Part shown: positions 1-8,449 of the stretch, piece by piece
How the letters are laid out: each line of letters begins with the position of its first letter
How positions within the stretch are numbered: the stretch's first letter is position 1
Source of the DNA: Paraprevotella xylaniphila YIT 11841
Lineage (GTDB): Bacteria; Bacteroidota; Bacteroidia; Bacteroidales; Bacteroidaceae
DNA: 64,000 nucleotides
Direction of reading: 5' to 3'
Assembly (NCBI RefSeq): GCF_000205165.1
Contig: NZ_GL883886.1
Span: forward strand, 17,942 to 81,941
Notes under the pieces: generated by a model
Seen by the model: the letters and a program-made list of their open reading frames with translations, nothing else
Told to the model about the DNA's origin: nothing
Databases searched by the model: none
Made by a program: the position numbers and the translations under genes

Positions 1-930
1 CTGCGCCCCTTGCAACGATACCACTTGTGCGCGGAGTTCACTGACGGACTGCACCAAAAGCGGAATCATCTCCGTGTAGTTGATGCAAAGGTCTCCCTCC
101 TGACTTTCATAGACCAGGTCCGGGTAGATCTCTTTCAGCACTTCGGCATCCAGTCCGTAATGTGTTTTCTCCAATGCCTGCACGTCTGTCACGGAACGGG
201 GAGCTGCTGCCACGGTATCCCCCGATGCCGCAAAAGCCTGTGCCGCCTGTGGTTCGGACAGGTTGTATTGCACGGCGGTCAACTGCGAAAGTTTCTCTAC
301 CACTGACATGCTGTTCGTGGCATCGCTTTCAGCCGACAGGGGCATTACCGCCGAACGCCCCATCAAGGCGGAACGGGAAGCCGAGGGGGTCAGCACCGTA
401 CCGTAAATATTTCCTGTGGTACGGATGTCGCCCATAAAATAACCGACATAGCGACCGGGTACATTTATATCTACATTGTCTAATGTCCCGACTATGGCAG
501 ATCCTCTTTGGTTGCCTCTCAAATTACCGTGTACGGCATAATTGTAGCCACTGGTGGAATTTCCGGCTTCACCAAATACTCCCCATGCCCTACCGCGTCC
601 CAAAGGACTGCCATATATAGAGTAGCCTTTTATCCCTATATAGAATTGCCCTCCATCTACCCAATTATTACCTTCATTGGCTATAAGCCAAGTAGAATTG
701 TTCGTAGGGACGCCTTCACGTCTTACGTACAGGGCATGATTGTTAGAACGGATGTAAGTCTTATATCCCGTCCCTTTATTACTTGCATTTCCTCCCACGA
801 CCAACGCAGCCTCCGGTACCGCCGAGGATTGGATGCCTACATTGCCATTGGAATACATCTTGATTTGCGCCTGCAACCCGGAAAATACAAAACACACACC
901 GATTAATGTAACTGACTTTTTCATGTTCAT
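1..930 (-). CDS. Secreted protein with C-terminal S74-type intramolecular chaperone domain (3' end cut by window)
   Basis: The reading frame is open from 930 to the window edge (310 codons, no stop seen). It begins MNMKKSVTLIGVCFVFSG, a signal peptide ending near LQAQ, so it is exported. The middle is rich in Gly, Asn and Tyr and resembles the beta-rich repeat part of tail-fibre-like proteins. The C-terminal part (VEKLSQLTAVQYNL, then HYGLDAEVLKEIYPDLVY, then INYTEMIPLLVQSVSELRAQ) matches the peptidase S74 chaperone pattern, in which the domain trimerises a beta-helical fibre. In Bacteroidetes such domains occur on non-phage surface proteins. No phage genes are nearby. The start could instead be the in-frame ATG at 924. 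The fold call is by eye and the function is unknown. Confidence 0.72.
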   Translation of the reverse strand, partial: MNMKKSVTLIGVCFVFSGLQAQIKMYSNGNVGIQSSAVPEAALVVGGNASNKGTGYKTYIRSNNHALYVRREGVPTNNSTWLIANEGNNWVDGGQFYIGIKGYSIYGSPLGRGRAWGVFGEAGNSTSGYNYAVHGNLRGNQRGSAIVGTLDNVDINVPGRYVGYFMGDIRTTGNIYGTVLTPSASRSALMGRSAVMPLSAESDATNSMSVVEKLSQLTAVQYNLSEPQAAQAFAASGDTVAAAPRSVTDVQALEKTHYGLDAEVLKEIYPDLVYESQEGDLCINYTEMIPLLVQSVSELRAQVVSLQGAQ

Positions 931-1075
931 AAGGTGTTAAAAGGTTATACAATTAAATTTTCCGAAATTTAAGATGGTTCTATCAGGTATACAAATATTC
1001 TGTATTAAACTAAGTTAATCGGAGGAGACAAATGCAAGGTTTTCCGATATTTTTCTTATGGCGTAGGGTGAAAAG

Positions 1076-1116
1076 TTTGCGGGTACTTCCTTCGTGGTAA
1101 AGGAAGTACCCGCAAA
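1076..1116. terminator. Long stem-loop between GH51 and S74 gene
   Basis: A perfect 17-bp inverted repeat (arms 1076-1092 and 1100-1116) encloses a 7-nt loop. It lies 31 bases after the GH51 stop on the minus strand. Neither side has a strong T tract (CTTTTC follows on the minus strand), so termination is probable rather than certain. Confidence 0.6.
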
Positions 1117-1146
1117 AAAACGTTATAGAGGTTCGTGACCGAGGCT

Positions 1147-3144
1147 TTATTTCTTCACCTTGAAGATGACGAAGTTCTTGCCTTGGACGGTGGTTTTGAT
1201 GACGTTGCCTTCTACGGCTGCCCATCCGTCCTGAGGAATGATGGCGTTCGGATGGTCCAATGTGTTGTCTAAGGTGTAGTCACTGCAATCCAAGGTAAGG
1301 GTTGAGGCGTTGCCTTCTATCTTCTTCAAGCCGTCGAATTTAATGTCCACGGTTTGTGCCTTATCCGTCGTGTTGATGACCTTCACGATATATTCGCCGG
1401 TGTTCTTATCGAACACGGCACTGGTGAACAAGCCGTCCTCACCTTTGGGAGTGGGAGTGGCGAGCGTGGCCGGTACGACATTCGTCCCCATGTTCTTGGC
1501 ATACATCTGCTGTACGTAGTAGCTTACGGACTTCACGCTGCGGAGATTGTCGAACCAAATCAGGTCGGGACGCCATTGCCAACCTTCCACGTGGGCGAAA
1601 AGCGGGGCGTATGTGGCCATGTGCACGATGTCGGCGTTGCGTTCCAATGTGGTCATGAAGGCGGCTTCGTAAATGGAAGCACCTGCGTGGTTCCATTTCA
1701 TGCGGTTGCCGTGGTCGTGGCAGGCATATTCGCCGGCGAACACTTTCGGGCCGTTACGGTCGTAGTCGTCATAGCGGTTCATGCTGTTCTTGAACCAGTC
1801 TACCGGACGGTAGAAATGTTCGTCCACAAGGTCTACTTTCTGTTTCTTCATGTCTTCCCAACCGAGGTCGAACATCTTGCCTTCCGAATCGGGACCGGAC
1901 GAACCTATGATGAGGATTTCCGGATGGGCTTTGCGGACAGCCTCCACAAAGAATTTCAGGCGGTCGAAATAGAACTTGTCCCACTGTTCGTTTCCGATGC
2001 CTAAGTATTTCATGTTAAACGGTTCCGGATGTCCCATTTCCGCACGCAGCTTTCCCCATTTCGTGTCGGTCGGACCGTTGGCGAACTCGATCAGGTCGAG
2101 GGCATCGTCGATGTAAGGTTTCAGGTCATCGGCATTGCAGGCCACGTGGGCTTTCTCATTGTCCCAATTCTGGTACTGGCAAGCCATGCCCACATTCAAT
2201 ACGGGAAGCGGGGCCGCACCGATTTCCTCGCTCAGCAGGAAGTATTCATAGAATCCCAAACCGTAGCTTTGGAAATAGTCCGGATAGTAACGGTTGGTAA
2301 AGGTCGACTCCCAGCGGTTCTTGTTGAGCGGCCGGTTTTCCACCGGTCCTACGGTGTTTTTCCACTGGTAGCGCGTTTCCAAGTTGGAACCTTCCACGAT
2401 ACAGCCGCCGGGGAAACGGAACACGCCCGGACGCATGTCATACAAGGCTTGTGCCAAATCCTTGCGCATGCCGTTCTCATGTCCCATCCAAGTGTCTACG
2501 GGAAAGAGGGACACATGTTCCAAATCCACGGTGCCTGTGCCCGAACGGTGCTGTGGATTGGAAAGGAAGATACGCAGGTTGGCTTTGGCGATGGTACGGT
2601 TGGATTTCATGACCATCGTGTATTTTTTCCATTCTTTCGAGTTGATGACCAAGTCCTGGCTGACAAATTGCTGTGCGTCATCCATCGTGTTCTGGTCGAT
2701 GAACTGGACCATCAGCGTCACCGGCTTGCCGTCCGGCACGCGTGCCCATACGGAAAAACGGTATTCGGCATCTTTCTTCAGGCCGATGCCGAAGAAACCT
2801 TCGTTCTGTATGCCCGTCCACATGTCGCCATGTCCGGCACATCCCAAACGCACGTAATGCGGGTTCTTGTCGAAGGGGCCGTCGTCCTGCAACGTGACGT
2901 TGCCGAACATTTTCCAACCCATGTAATGGTCGGGAGCAAATTCAAAAGAACGGTTCTTGACGAGTTCGGCATACAAGCCGCCGTCGGCTCCGAAGTTGAT
3001 GTCTTCAAAGAACACGCCGTACATCGTGGGTTGTATTTCAGCCCCGATTTTCTTGGTCTGTACGGTCACGGTGTTGTCTTGTGCGTGAACCGTGTACGAA
3101 GTTGCCATGAGTGCTACACCTGCAAGCAGAGAGTTGATTTTCAT
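1147..3144 (-). CDS. GH51 alpha-L-arabinofuranosidase, secreted, 665 aa
   Basis: This enzyme removes terminal alpha-L-arabinofuranose from arabinan, arabinoxylan or arabinogalactan side chains. A signal peptide (MKINSLLAGVALMATSYTVHAQ) points to the periplasm or surface. Residues about 75-210 look like a CBM4/9-type jelly roll, followed by the TIM barrel and a C-terminal beta-sandwich. The acid/base is E386 in GIGNEQWD and the nucleophile is E472 in FAGEYACHD, a GH51 layout. The gene is monocistronic with its own promoter (-7 box 3189-3196) and a downstream hairpin. It lies 15 kb from the carbohydrate locus at 18690-35031, which has a second, unrelated-looking GH51. The exact linkage preference cannot be read from sequence. 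Confidence 0.93.
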   Translation of the reverse strand: MKINSLLAGVALMATSYTVHAQDNTVTVQTKKIGAEIQPTMYGVFFEDINFGADGGLYAELVKNRSFEFAPDHYMGWKMFGNVTLQDDGPFDKNPHYVRLGCAGHGDMWTGIQNEGFFGIGLKKDAEYRFSVWARVPDGKPVTLMVQFIDQNTMDDAQQFVSQDLVINSKEWKKYTMVMKSNRTIAKANLRIFLSNPQHRSGTGTVDLEHVSLFPVDTWMGHENGMRKDLAQALYDMRPGVFRFPGGCIVEGSNLETRYQWKNTVGPVENRPLNKNRWESTFTNRYYPDYFQSYGLGFYEYFLLSEEIGAAPLPVLNVGMACQYQNWDNEKAHVACNADDLKPYIDDALDLIEFANGPTDTKWGKLRAEMGHPEPFNMKYLGIGNEQWDKFYFDRLKFFVEAVRKAHPEILIIGSSGPDSEGKMFDLGWEDMKKQKVDLVDEHFYRPVDWFKNSMNRYDDYDRNGPKVFAGEYACHDHGNRMKWNHAGASIYEAAFMTTLERNADIVHMATYAPLFAHVEGWQWRPDLIWFDNLRSVKSVSYYVQQMYAKNMGTNVVPATLATPTPKGEDGLFTSAVFDKNTGEYIVKVINTTDKAQTVDIKFDGLKKIEGNASTLTLDCSDYTLDNTLDHPNAIIPQDGWAAVEGNVIKTTVQGKNFVIFKVKK

Positions 3145-3188
3145 GATACAATGGAACGTTAGTTAAATTAATAAATGATTTGTCGATG

Positions 3189-3219
3189 CGAAAATACTTA
3201 TATTCTTTTAAAACCGCAA
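3189..3219 (-). promoter_or_regulatory. Bacteroidetes promoter for the GH51 gene
   Basis: Read on the minus strand: TTG (3219-3217), 20 bases, then TATTTTCG (3196-3189), close to the TAnnTTTG consensus. The predicted transcript start gives a leader of about 40 nt. Confidence 0.6.
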
Positions 3220-3296
3220 CATCTTTTAAATGCTTTTTGTATTTTTGTTTTTAATTAGACAGAAAAGTGCTGAGGCTTTTTCGTGTGGGAAAATGT

Positions 3297-5519
3297 ATGA
3301 AATGGAAATGGGATAAAAGGAGAACGGCGTGGGCGGCGACGGTAGGCATCATTTTGTGCGGATGCCTGCTTTTTTGGCCTGTTTCGGAAAAGGCATGCCG
3401 GGATGGCGTGGCAGAAGCCGTCACGGTGTCTTGGTATGAATTGGGAGTACCCGGAGGAGACACCTTGTATTTTAATGCCTTGCGCGCCGATTCCACGTTA
3501 ACGGGGCTTTCTACGGAGCGTGAAACGGCAAAGTGTGAATTTCGGTCCAATGCCTTTTTCATTTCCTATTCCGGCCGTTTGCTGACGGCTGCTGATTCCG
3601 TGGCGAGACCGGAGCGGTTGAACCGTGAGGACTTGCTCCCTGCCTTGCAGAAAGAGGCACGGCTGTTGTCTGTGCGTTTGGCCGGTTTTCGTAGGATGTT
3701 GGAGGAAATGGAGTATTACGGCCGTACGCATTCGGTGGTGGACGAAGGATTTCATGAAGTCATGGCCCATAACGAATGGGTGAAGGCGCAGTGTGGAGAA
3801 CTGGCGCGTTGCAAGCAAGCTTTGGACAGTTTGCTGGCCGCTGGGGGAGAAGATGCGTATTTGCGTGAGGAACGGACGCTGCGTATCCATGCGGGGGCAG
3901 GCCGTGCTGCGGATGGAGGGACGGTAGTTTGCCGACGGTTGGCGCAAAGGCCGGGAGGTCCGTCCGTGTGGCAGGCGGCAGGCGGTAAGTTGCCCGACGG
4001 TTGCCGTCGTTTTCGGTTGAATCCGTTTCCCTATGGTTGGTTCCATTTCCTTTCGCCGTATTATACATGGTGGGGGCATTGGGGATGGTCGGGTGCGGCG
4101 CCCCGTAGGCAAAAAAACGAGGCTTCGCCGGTGAGCATCCGGATGGAAGACGGTTGTCCGGAAATTCCTTTAGTCCAAGGAGCTGAGGGCGCCCCGGTGT
4201 TCGGCCCGTGGGGAAACCTGAACGGCATGTGGGCCGGCGGCCGCTTTTATCCGGCTGCCGGGTTGTATGCCTTGAGTTTGTCCCATTCGTCTTGGCCGGA
4301 GTGTGTATGGGAAGATTTGAAAGCCTGGGTTTCCGGTTGGCGCACGGGGGGCCGTTTTGACTTTACCGGAGAAAAAGACGTGCCGGAAACAGGGGCGGTC
4401 TACGGTACTTATGCGCGTCGGGATACGCTGTTCTACGGACAGTTGTCCGGTGGCTTCCCGGAAGGTGAGGGGGTGATGCGGTATCCCGATGGCGGGGTGT
4501 ACCGTGGCGGTTGGCGTGCGGGCATCCGGAAAGGATACGGGGAGTATACCGACTCCTTGGGGCGCACGTACAGCGGATATTGGCGCGGGGATTCTTTGCG
4601 GCGCGGACGTCTTCGGGCAAAAGAGGGGATGTATGAAGGTTTCTTCAACCGACGGATGGAAGAGCATGGCGAGGGGGAGTTCATGGCATACGACGGAGGG
4701 TATTACGTGGGGAAATGGAAGGACGGGCGGCGTGACGGCTTCGGCTTTTCAGTAGCTCCTCACGAGGTGGTCAAGTGCGGGGTATGGGCGAAGGGGCGGT
4801 TCCGGGGCGAACAAATGCTGTACCATTCGGAACGGATATACGGCATCGACATTTCCAAATACCAACACAAGCACAGGCACCGGACGTACGGCATAGACTG
4901 GAGGAACCTGCGCATTACACGTCTGGGGCATACGGCAGACCGGAATGCGTTGGGGGCGGTGGACTATCCGGTCTCTTTCGTCTACATCAAATCCACGGAG
5001 GGGCTGACGGTGTTCAATCCTTATTATACGCAGGATGTGCGTGCCGCACGCCGGTATGGGTTCCCGGTCGGAGCCTATCACTTTTTTTCCACCCGTCCGG
5101 CGATGTGTCAGGCAGATTATTTCCTGAAGAAATCCCGTTTGCGGAAAGGCGACCTTCCGCCGATGCTCGACGTGGAACTGTCCGACAGGAGGATTGCGGC
5201 GATGGGAGGCCGTGACGTGCTGTTCCGTGAAATGTTGGTATGGTTGAAGGAGGTGGGCCGCCGGAGCGGCACTACACCAATTATATATGTAAGCCAGGAC
5301 TTTGTCAACCGTTATATGCCGTTCGCACCGGAAGAGTTGAAAAAGTATCCCGTATGGGTGGCCCGTTACGGGGAGTACAAGCCATACGTGCATTTGCTTT
5401 ACTGGCAGCTCTCGCCCGACGGTCGGGTACGCGGTATCCGGGGCGATGTGGACATCGACGTGTTCAACGGTTCGGAGGAGCAGTTCAAGAGGTATTTGCG
5501 GACGCAAACCGTGAAGTGA
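3297..5519 (+). CDS. Membrane-anchored fusion: degenerate trypsin-like domain, MORN repeats, GH25 muramidase
   Basis: The 740-residue protein starts at ATG 3297 (MKWKWDKRR then a hydrophobic anchor); a GTG at 3267 is possible but less likely. Residues about 75-340 look like a chymotrypsin-fold peptidase with both visible catalytic positions changed: FFISYSGRLLTAADSV has D100 where AAH is expected, and QGAEGAPVF has E297 where the nucleophilic Ser is expected. A helical segment is inserted between them. From about 380 to 500 there are several MORN-type repeats (YGQLSGGFPEGEGVMRYPDG, YRGGWRAG and so on). From about 513 a GH25 domain follows, with D518 in YGIDIS, then VYIKSTEG, GAYHFF and D625/E627 in MLDVEL, so the muramidase part looks active on peptidoglycan. 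The gene stands alone and converges with the hydrolase at 5554. The architecture is unusual. Confidence 0.82.
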   Translation: MKWKWDKRRTAWAATVGIILCGCLLFWPVSEKACRDGVAEAVTVSWYELGVPGGDTLYFNALRADSTLTGLSTERETAKCEFRSNAFFISYSGRLLTAADSVARPERLNREDLLPALQKEARLLSVRLAGFRRMLEEMEYYGRTHSVVDEGFHEVMAHNEWVKAQCGELARCKQALDSLLAAGGEDAYLREERTLRIHAGAGRAADGGTVVCRRLAQRPGGPSVWQAAGGKLPDGCRRFRLNPFPYGWFHFLSPYYTWWGHWGWSGAAPRRQKNEASPVSIRMEDGCPEIPLVQGAEGAPVFGPWGNLNGMWAGGRFYPAAGLYALSLSHSSWPECVWEDLKAWVSGWRTGGRFDFTGEKDVPETGAVYGTYARRDTLFYGQLSGGFPEGEGVMRYPDGGVYRGGWRAGIRKGYGEYTDSLGRTYSGYWRGDSLRRGRLRAKEGMYEGFFNRRMEEHGEGEFMAYDGGYYVGKWKDGRRDGFGFSVAPHEVVKCGVWAKGRFRGEQMLYHSERIYGIDISKYQHKHRHRTYGIDWRNLRITRLGHTADRNALGAVDYPVSFVYIKSTEGLTVFNPYYTQDVRAARRYGFPVGAYHFFSTRPAMCQADYFLKKSRLRKGDLPPMLDVELSDRRIAAMGGRDVLFREMLVWLKEVGRRSGTTPIIYVSQDFVNRYMPFAPEELKKYPVWVARYGEYKPYVHLLYWQLSPDGRVRGIRGDVDIDVFNGSEEQFKRYLRTQTVK

Positions 5520-5553
5520 ACGAGGGCTTTTGCCCTTACGGTCGTGGGACGTG

Positions 5554-6990
5554 TCAGAAAGCCGTTTGTGGGGCACCTACGGTTTTCTTGATCCATTCTG
5601 CCATGTCTTGCAGCACTTCCTGACTGAAATTCCCTTTCAGAAGCCCGTATTCCGAGGGATGCCCGGTGGGGGCTTCCATGAACAGGTGGTTCAGGCCGTG
5701 ATAAATGTGCGTGACGACTTGCGGGCTTCCTTTTGCGAGCGTTTCGATGGCTTCCATGTTCTCTTCGGGCAATACTTGCAGGTCTTTTGCCCCATTGGCG
5801 GCCCATACGGGGCATTGCACCCGGCTTAAGTCATGGCTCGGGTCATATTGCACGATGCTGGCTATTTCCGGACTTATGGCCTGTTCGGTGAGCAGGCGGG
5901 CATTGCGTCGGCGGATGCTGTCCGTGAGGTTTTCCCGGTAGGTGCCTTCGTTTATGCCGAGATGCTGCCAAATGGAGACCATGAGAGGGGCACTCCTGTG
6001 GCGTATGGAATCGAGCGGGAGGGGGAGCGCCATGGTGCCGTACAGTTCCTCGTACAGGGGGCGCAGGCTGTCGCTTGCGGCGGCAGGGAGTTGCGAAAGG
6101 ATGGTCTTCTCGCATTGGTGCATCATCAGGTCTTTTCCCGGAATGGCGGCTCCGGCCAATGAAAGTACGAAAGCCACGTCTTGCGGACATTGTGCGGCGA
6201 TGCGGAAAGCGATGGTGCCGCCCATGCTGTGCCCGGCCAGTCCGGTCTTTTCGCGCCGGATGTCTTTCCGTCGGAGAAGATAATCCAAGGCGCATTCCGC
6301 ATCCGTGGCGGCGAGTTGCAAGGTGGCATCGGCATAGCGGCCTCCCGACTTGCCGGTCCCGCGGTCGTCCATGCGGAGTACGGCGATGCCTTGCCGGGTC
6401 AGGCAGTCGGCTATCATGAGAAACGGTTTGTACTTCCATGCCTCTTCATTCCGGTCTTGCGGCCCGCTGCCGGAAATAAGGAGCACGGCAGGGAATGGCC
6501 CTTCCCCTTCGGGCAAGGTCAGTGAGCCGGACAATTTTATGCCGTCTTTCGTGGTGACGGTTACCTCTTCTTCCCGGTAGGGGAAGGGTGGTTTGGGGGT
6601 GCCGGGCCTTTCCGGTTCAGACGATGCACCGGCTTTCCGGGCCGTGCGTACCAAGTTCAGCGGAAGGGACTGCCCGGCTTGCGTCACCGTCCCCTCTATC
6701 AGGGAGTCGCCGCGTACTTTGCCCACGTAGCAGAACTGTATTTGCGGAATCTTCAGGGTCAATTCTCCGTCGGAAAGGCATTCAGACGACTGTACGGGGA
6801 AACCGAAAACTCCTTGTGCAGGACTGTCCATGGTGGTTACCGGTTGGCCGTTCTGCTCTCCGAAGTGGAACACGATAGGCATTGTCGTTTGCCCTATTTG
6901 TATCGAGCCTTTGAAGTCCCCTTGTGGGGCTTGTGCATATAATCCTATGGCCGTCCCATACAAAAAACATCCCAATATCATCTTTTTCAT
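5554..6990 (-). CDS. Secreted alpha/beta hydrolase, 478 aa
   Basis: A serine hydrolase of the dienelactone-hydrolase/YcjY-like family. The signal peptide is MKKMILGCFLYGTAIGLYAQ. The first 130 residues form a beta-rich accessory domain (GDFKGSIQIGQTTMPIVFHF, a pattern common in Bacteroidetes exported hydrolases). The hydrolase domain carries the oxyanion motif LLISGSGPQDRNE, RMDDRGTGKS, the nucleophile elbow GHSMGG with S255, and a C-terminal NHLFME that probably holds the catalytic His. Substrate (ester, amide or peptide) is unknown. The gene has its own promoter (7017-7047) and a predicted 22-nt leader. It converges with the GH25 fusion, 34 bases apart. Confidence 0.88.
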   Translation of the reverse strand: MKKMILGCFLYGTAIGLYAQAPQGDFKGSIQIGQTTMPIVFHFGEQNGQPVTTMDSPAQGVFGFPVQSSECLSDGELTLKIPQIQFCYVGKVRGDSLIEGTVTQAGQSLPLNLVRTARKAGASSEPERPGTPKPPFPYREEEVTVTTKDGIKLSGSLTLPEGEGPFPAVLLISGSGPQDRNEEAWKYKPFLMIADCLTRQGIAVLRMDDRGTGKSGGRYADATLQLAATDAECALDYLLRRKDIRREKTGLAGHSMGGTIAFRIAAQCPQDVAFVLSLAGAAIPGKDLMMHQCEKTILSQLPAAASDSLRPLYEELYGTMALPLPLDSIRHRSAPLMVSIWQHLGINEGTYRENLTDSIRRRNARLLTEQAISPEIASIVQYDPSHDLSRVQCPVWAANGAKDLQVLPEENMEAIETLAKGSPQVVTHIYHGLNHLFMEAPTGHPSEYGLLKGNFSQEVLQDMAEWIKKTVGAPQTAF

Positions 6991-7016
6991 GGCGAAATGG
7001 TTTTAAAATCAATGTT

Positions 7017-7047
7017 CAAAATTAAGGTATTGGGAAAATATATGCAA
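7017..7047 (-). promoter_or_regulatory. Bacteroidetes promoter for the alpha/beta hydrolase
   Basis: On the minus strand, TTG (7047-7045) is followed by exactly 20 bases and TAATTTTG (7024-7017), a full consensus match. Confidence 0.7.
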
Positions 7048-7190
7048 TCCGGCCGCGTTAAAAAATCCTTTTCAGAATAAGGGCTTTCCAGTAGGCTACC
7101 CTGCATGTTGAGGTTGGTCTTATGCGGCATGTCCTGCGGTTTCCCGTTGGTCGTGTGGATTTGTGCTTTTTGGATAAATGAAAGGGAAAT

Positions 7191-7340
7191 ATGGGAATGG
7201 GTGACGAAAGGAAAGTAAAATGGCAAATTTTAGAAGAACGGGAGCGTATGGAAAAGTGCTTTCAGGAAGGATTTCAGTCCGATTTATACACGCTTTTTAA
7301 GGTTTCAGGTTCGTTTTTTACTTTCCTGAAGCAAAATTAA
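7191..7340 (+). CDS. Possible small protein, 49 aa
   Basis: The ORF reads MGMGDERKVKWQILEERERM, then 29 further residues ending FFTFLKQN. It has a charged N-terminal helix-like half and a hydrophobic aromatic C-terminal half. A second ATG lies at codon 3. A hairpin with a downstream T tract begins seven bases after the stop, which would make it a neat transcription unit, but no clear TAnnTTTG box is seen upstream. No family is recognised. It could be chance. Confidence 0.25.
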   Translation: MGMGDERKVKWQILEERERMEKCFQEGFQSDLYTLFKVSGSFFTFLKQN

Positions 7341-7347
7341 GAATCAA

Positions 7348-7379
7348 TTTCAGTCGATTCATTTTTCATTCGGCTGAAA
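7348..7379 (+). repeat. Palindromic element E1, terminator-like
   Basis: Ten-base-pair stem (one G-T pair) with a 12-nt loop TTCATTTTTCAT, followed by AAACAC and a T7 run on the plus strand. Loop length and the CATTCGGCTGA core match the element at 56296. Confidence 0.5.
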
Positions 7380-7714
7380 AAACACTTTTTTTCTCCGCAG
7401 GACTTTCCGGAAAACTACGCATGACGGCGTACGGACGGGGTGAAAGCGACATACAAACATGTGCAGGATACCCTTTTGGATGCTGATTGGTGGCTTTCGG
7501 AGGACAAAAAAGGGGAAGCAGGATGTCATGGAAATACCCTGTCTCGTTGACGAGTGTCTTTTGCCTGTGCGCACGGATTGGCATCCGGACGGACAAAAAG
7601 TAAGCGGAAGGAGGCAAACGGTCGGCGTTGTGCATTCTTCCCGTTCCGCGAGAATCGCGTTTTCCCGCTCGTGCCTTCCTTTGTGTCCGAATGGTGCAAT
7701 CCTGCACCGGCTAG

Positions 7715-7738
7715 TTTGACAATTTGACAATTTGATAG
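7715..7738 (+). repeat. Three tandem octamers TTTGACAA
   Basis: TTTGACAA TTTGACAA TTTGATAG in direct succession (third copy degenerate), 40 bases upstream of the promoter of the Crp-type regulator. Confidence 0.45.
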
Positions 7739-7778
7739 ATTGGGGTGGGATAAATGTGCGGGCATGCACGGAAAATAT

Positions 7779-7786
7779 TAATTTTG
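7779..7786 (+). promoter_or_regulatory. -7 box for the Crp-type regulator
   Basis: TAATTTTG matches TAnnTTTG. No TTG is found at the usual distance upstream, as expected if an activator is used. It lies only 4 bases before the first ATG (7791), which favours the ATG at 7815 as start. Confidence 0.5.
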
Positions 7787-7814
7787 CGGCATGGATGCGA
7801 TAAATGATTATTAT

Positions 7815-8372
7815 ATGGAAGAGCTGGACCTCTCGGCCATGAAACGGTTCTTTTTGGAACAAGGGGAGCGGCGGATATTGGAAAAGCAGGATTATTTTGT
7901 GCGGCAAGGCGAACGGTCGGGGCGTGTGGCCTATGTGGAAGACGGCATGTTCCGTTTCGTGCGGACGGACACGAAAGGTGGGGAGCATATCGTCGGGTAT
8001 AGCTTCTGCGACAGTTTCGTGGCCGAATACACCTCGTGCCTTTGTGGCCGTCCGGCGTTGGCAGACGTGCAGGCTATCGTGAGAAGCACGCTTTACGTCT
8101 TGCCTTACGAAAAGCTGAGGCGTTACTGGGAAATGTCTCCTGAACATCAGCGTTTGGGGCGCATCGTGGCCGAGCAACTGTTCGTCATGACCTACCGCCG
8201 TTTGATGGACAGTTATTGTTGTACGCCCGAAGAGCGTTATATGGACTTGATGAGGCGTTATCCCGAACTGAAAGAACAGCGTCCGCTGAAAGAAATCGCT
8301 TCGTTTATCGGGGTGACGCCCGAAACGGTGAGTGCCATCCGGAAAAAATTGTTGAAGTCCGGAATTTCTTGA
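7815..8372 (+). CDS. Crp/Fnr-family transcription regulator, 185 aa
   Basis: The N-terminal half is a cyclic-nucleotide-binding beta roll (DYFVRQGERSG, VEDGMFRFV, YEKLRRYWEM). The C-terminal part is a short winged HTH (PLKEIASFIGVTPETVSAIR). There is no FNR-type cysteine cluster, so oxygen sensing through an Fe-S centre is unlikely. The effector is unknown. Start: ATG 7815 gives a 24-nt leader, in line with other genes here; ATG 7791 (MDAINDYYMEEL) would make the transcript almost leaderless. An SDR gene follows 77 bases downstream with its own -7 box and may be a target. Confidence 0.85.
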   Translation: MEELDLSAMKRFFLEQGERRILEKQDYFVRQGERSGRVAYVEDGMFRFVRTDTKGGEHIVGYSFCDSFVAEYTSCLCGRPALADVQAIVRSTLYVLPYEKLRRYWEMSPEHQRLGRIVAEQLFVMTYRRLMDSYCCTPEERYMDLMRRYPELKEQRPLKEIASFIGVTPETVSAIRKKLLKSGIS

Positions 8373-8404
8373 AATACTTCAAGGAAAATCCGGCGGCTCC
8401 CTTT

Positions 8405-8412
8405 TAACTTTG
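8405..8412 (+). promoter_or_regulatory. -7 box for the SDR gene
   Basis: TAACTTTG, a full TAnnTTTG match, giving a leader of about 33 nt to ATG 8450. No TTG at the standard distance. Confidence 0.5.
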
Positions 8413-8449
8413 CCCGAAAATCGAAAGTGGAAATAAAATGTAAACGACC

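Larger units (their letters stand above)
7048..7778. other. 730-bp region with no conventional gene
   Basis: No ORF here looks like a known protein. It holds a possible 49-codon ORF (7191-7340), a terminator-like hairpin (7348-7379), and three tandem octamers (7715-7738). The 86-codon plus-strand ORF at 7459-7719 has no recognisable motif or promoter and is left out. Confidence 0.5.

Noticed and set aside
1-930. Prophage remnant at the left edge
   Set aside because: Only the S74-like domain suggests phage; no integrase, structural gene or att-like repeat is visible in the window.
2029-3162. 377-codon plus-strand ORF antisense to GH51
   Set aside because: The minus strand carries a full GH51 with catalytic residues; the plus reading is a shadow.
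7459-7719. 86-codon plus-strand ORF in the 730-bp gap
   Set aside because: No signal peptide, motif or promoter; composition is arginine-rich and irregular, and the minus strand also stays open there, which points to chance in GC-rich DNA.
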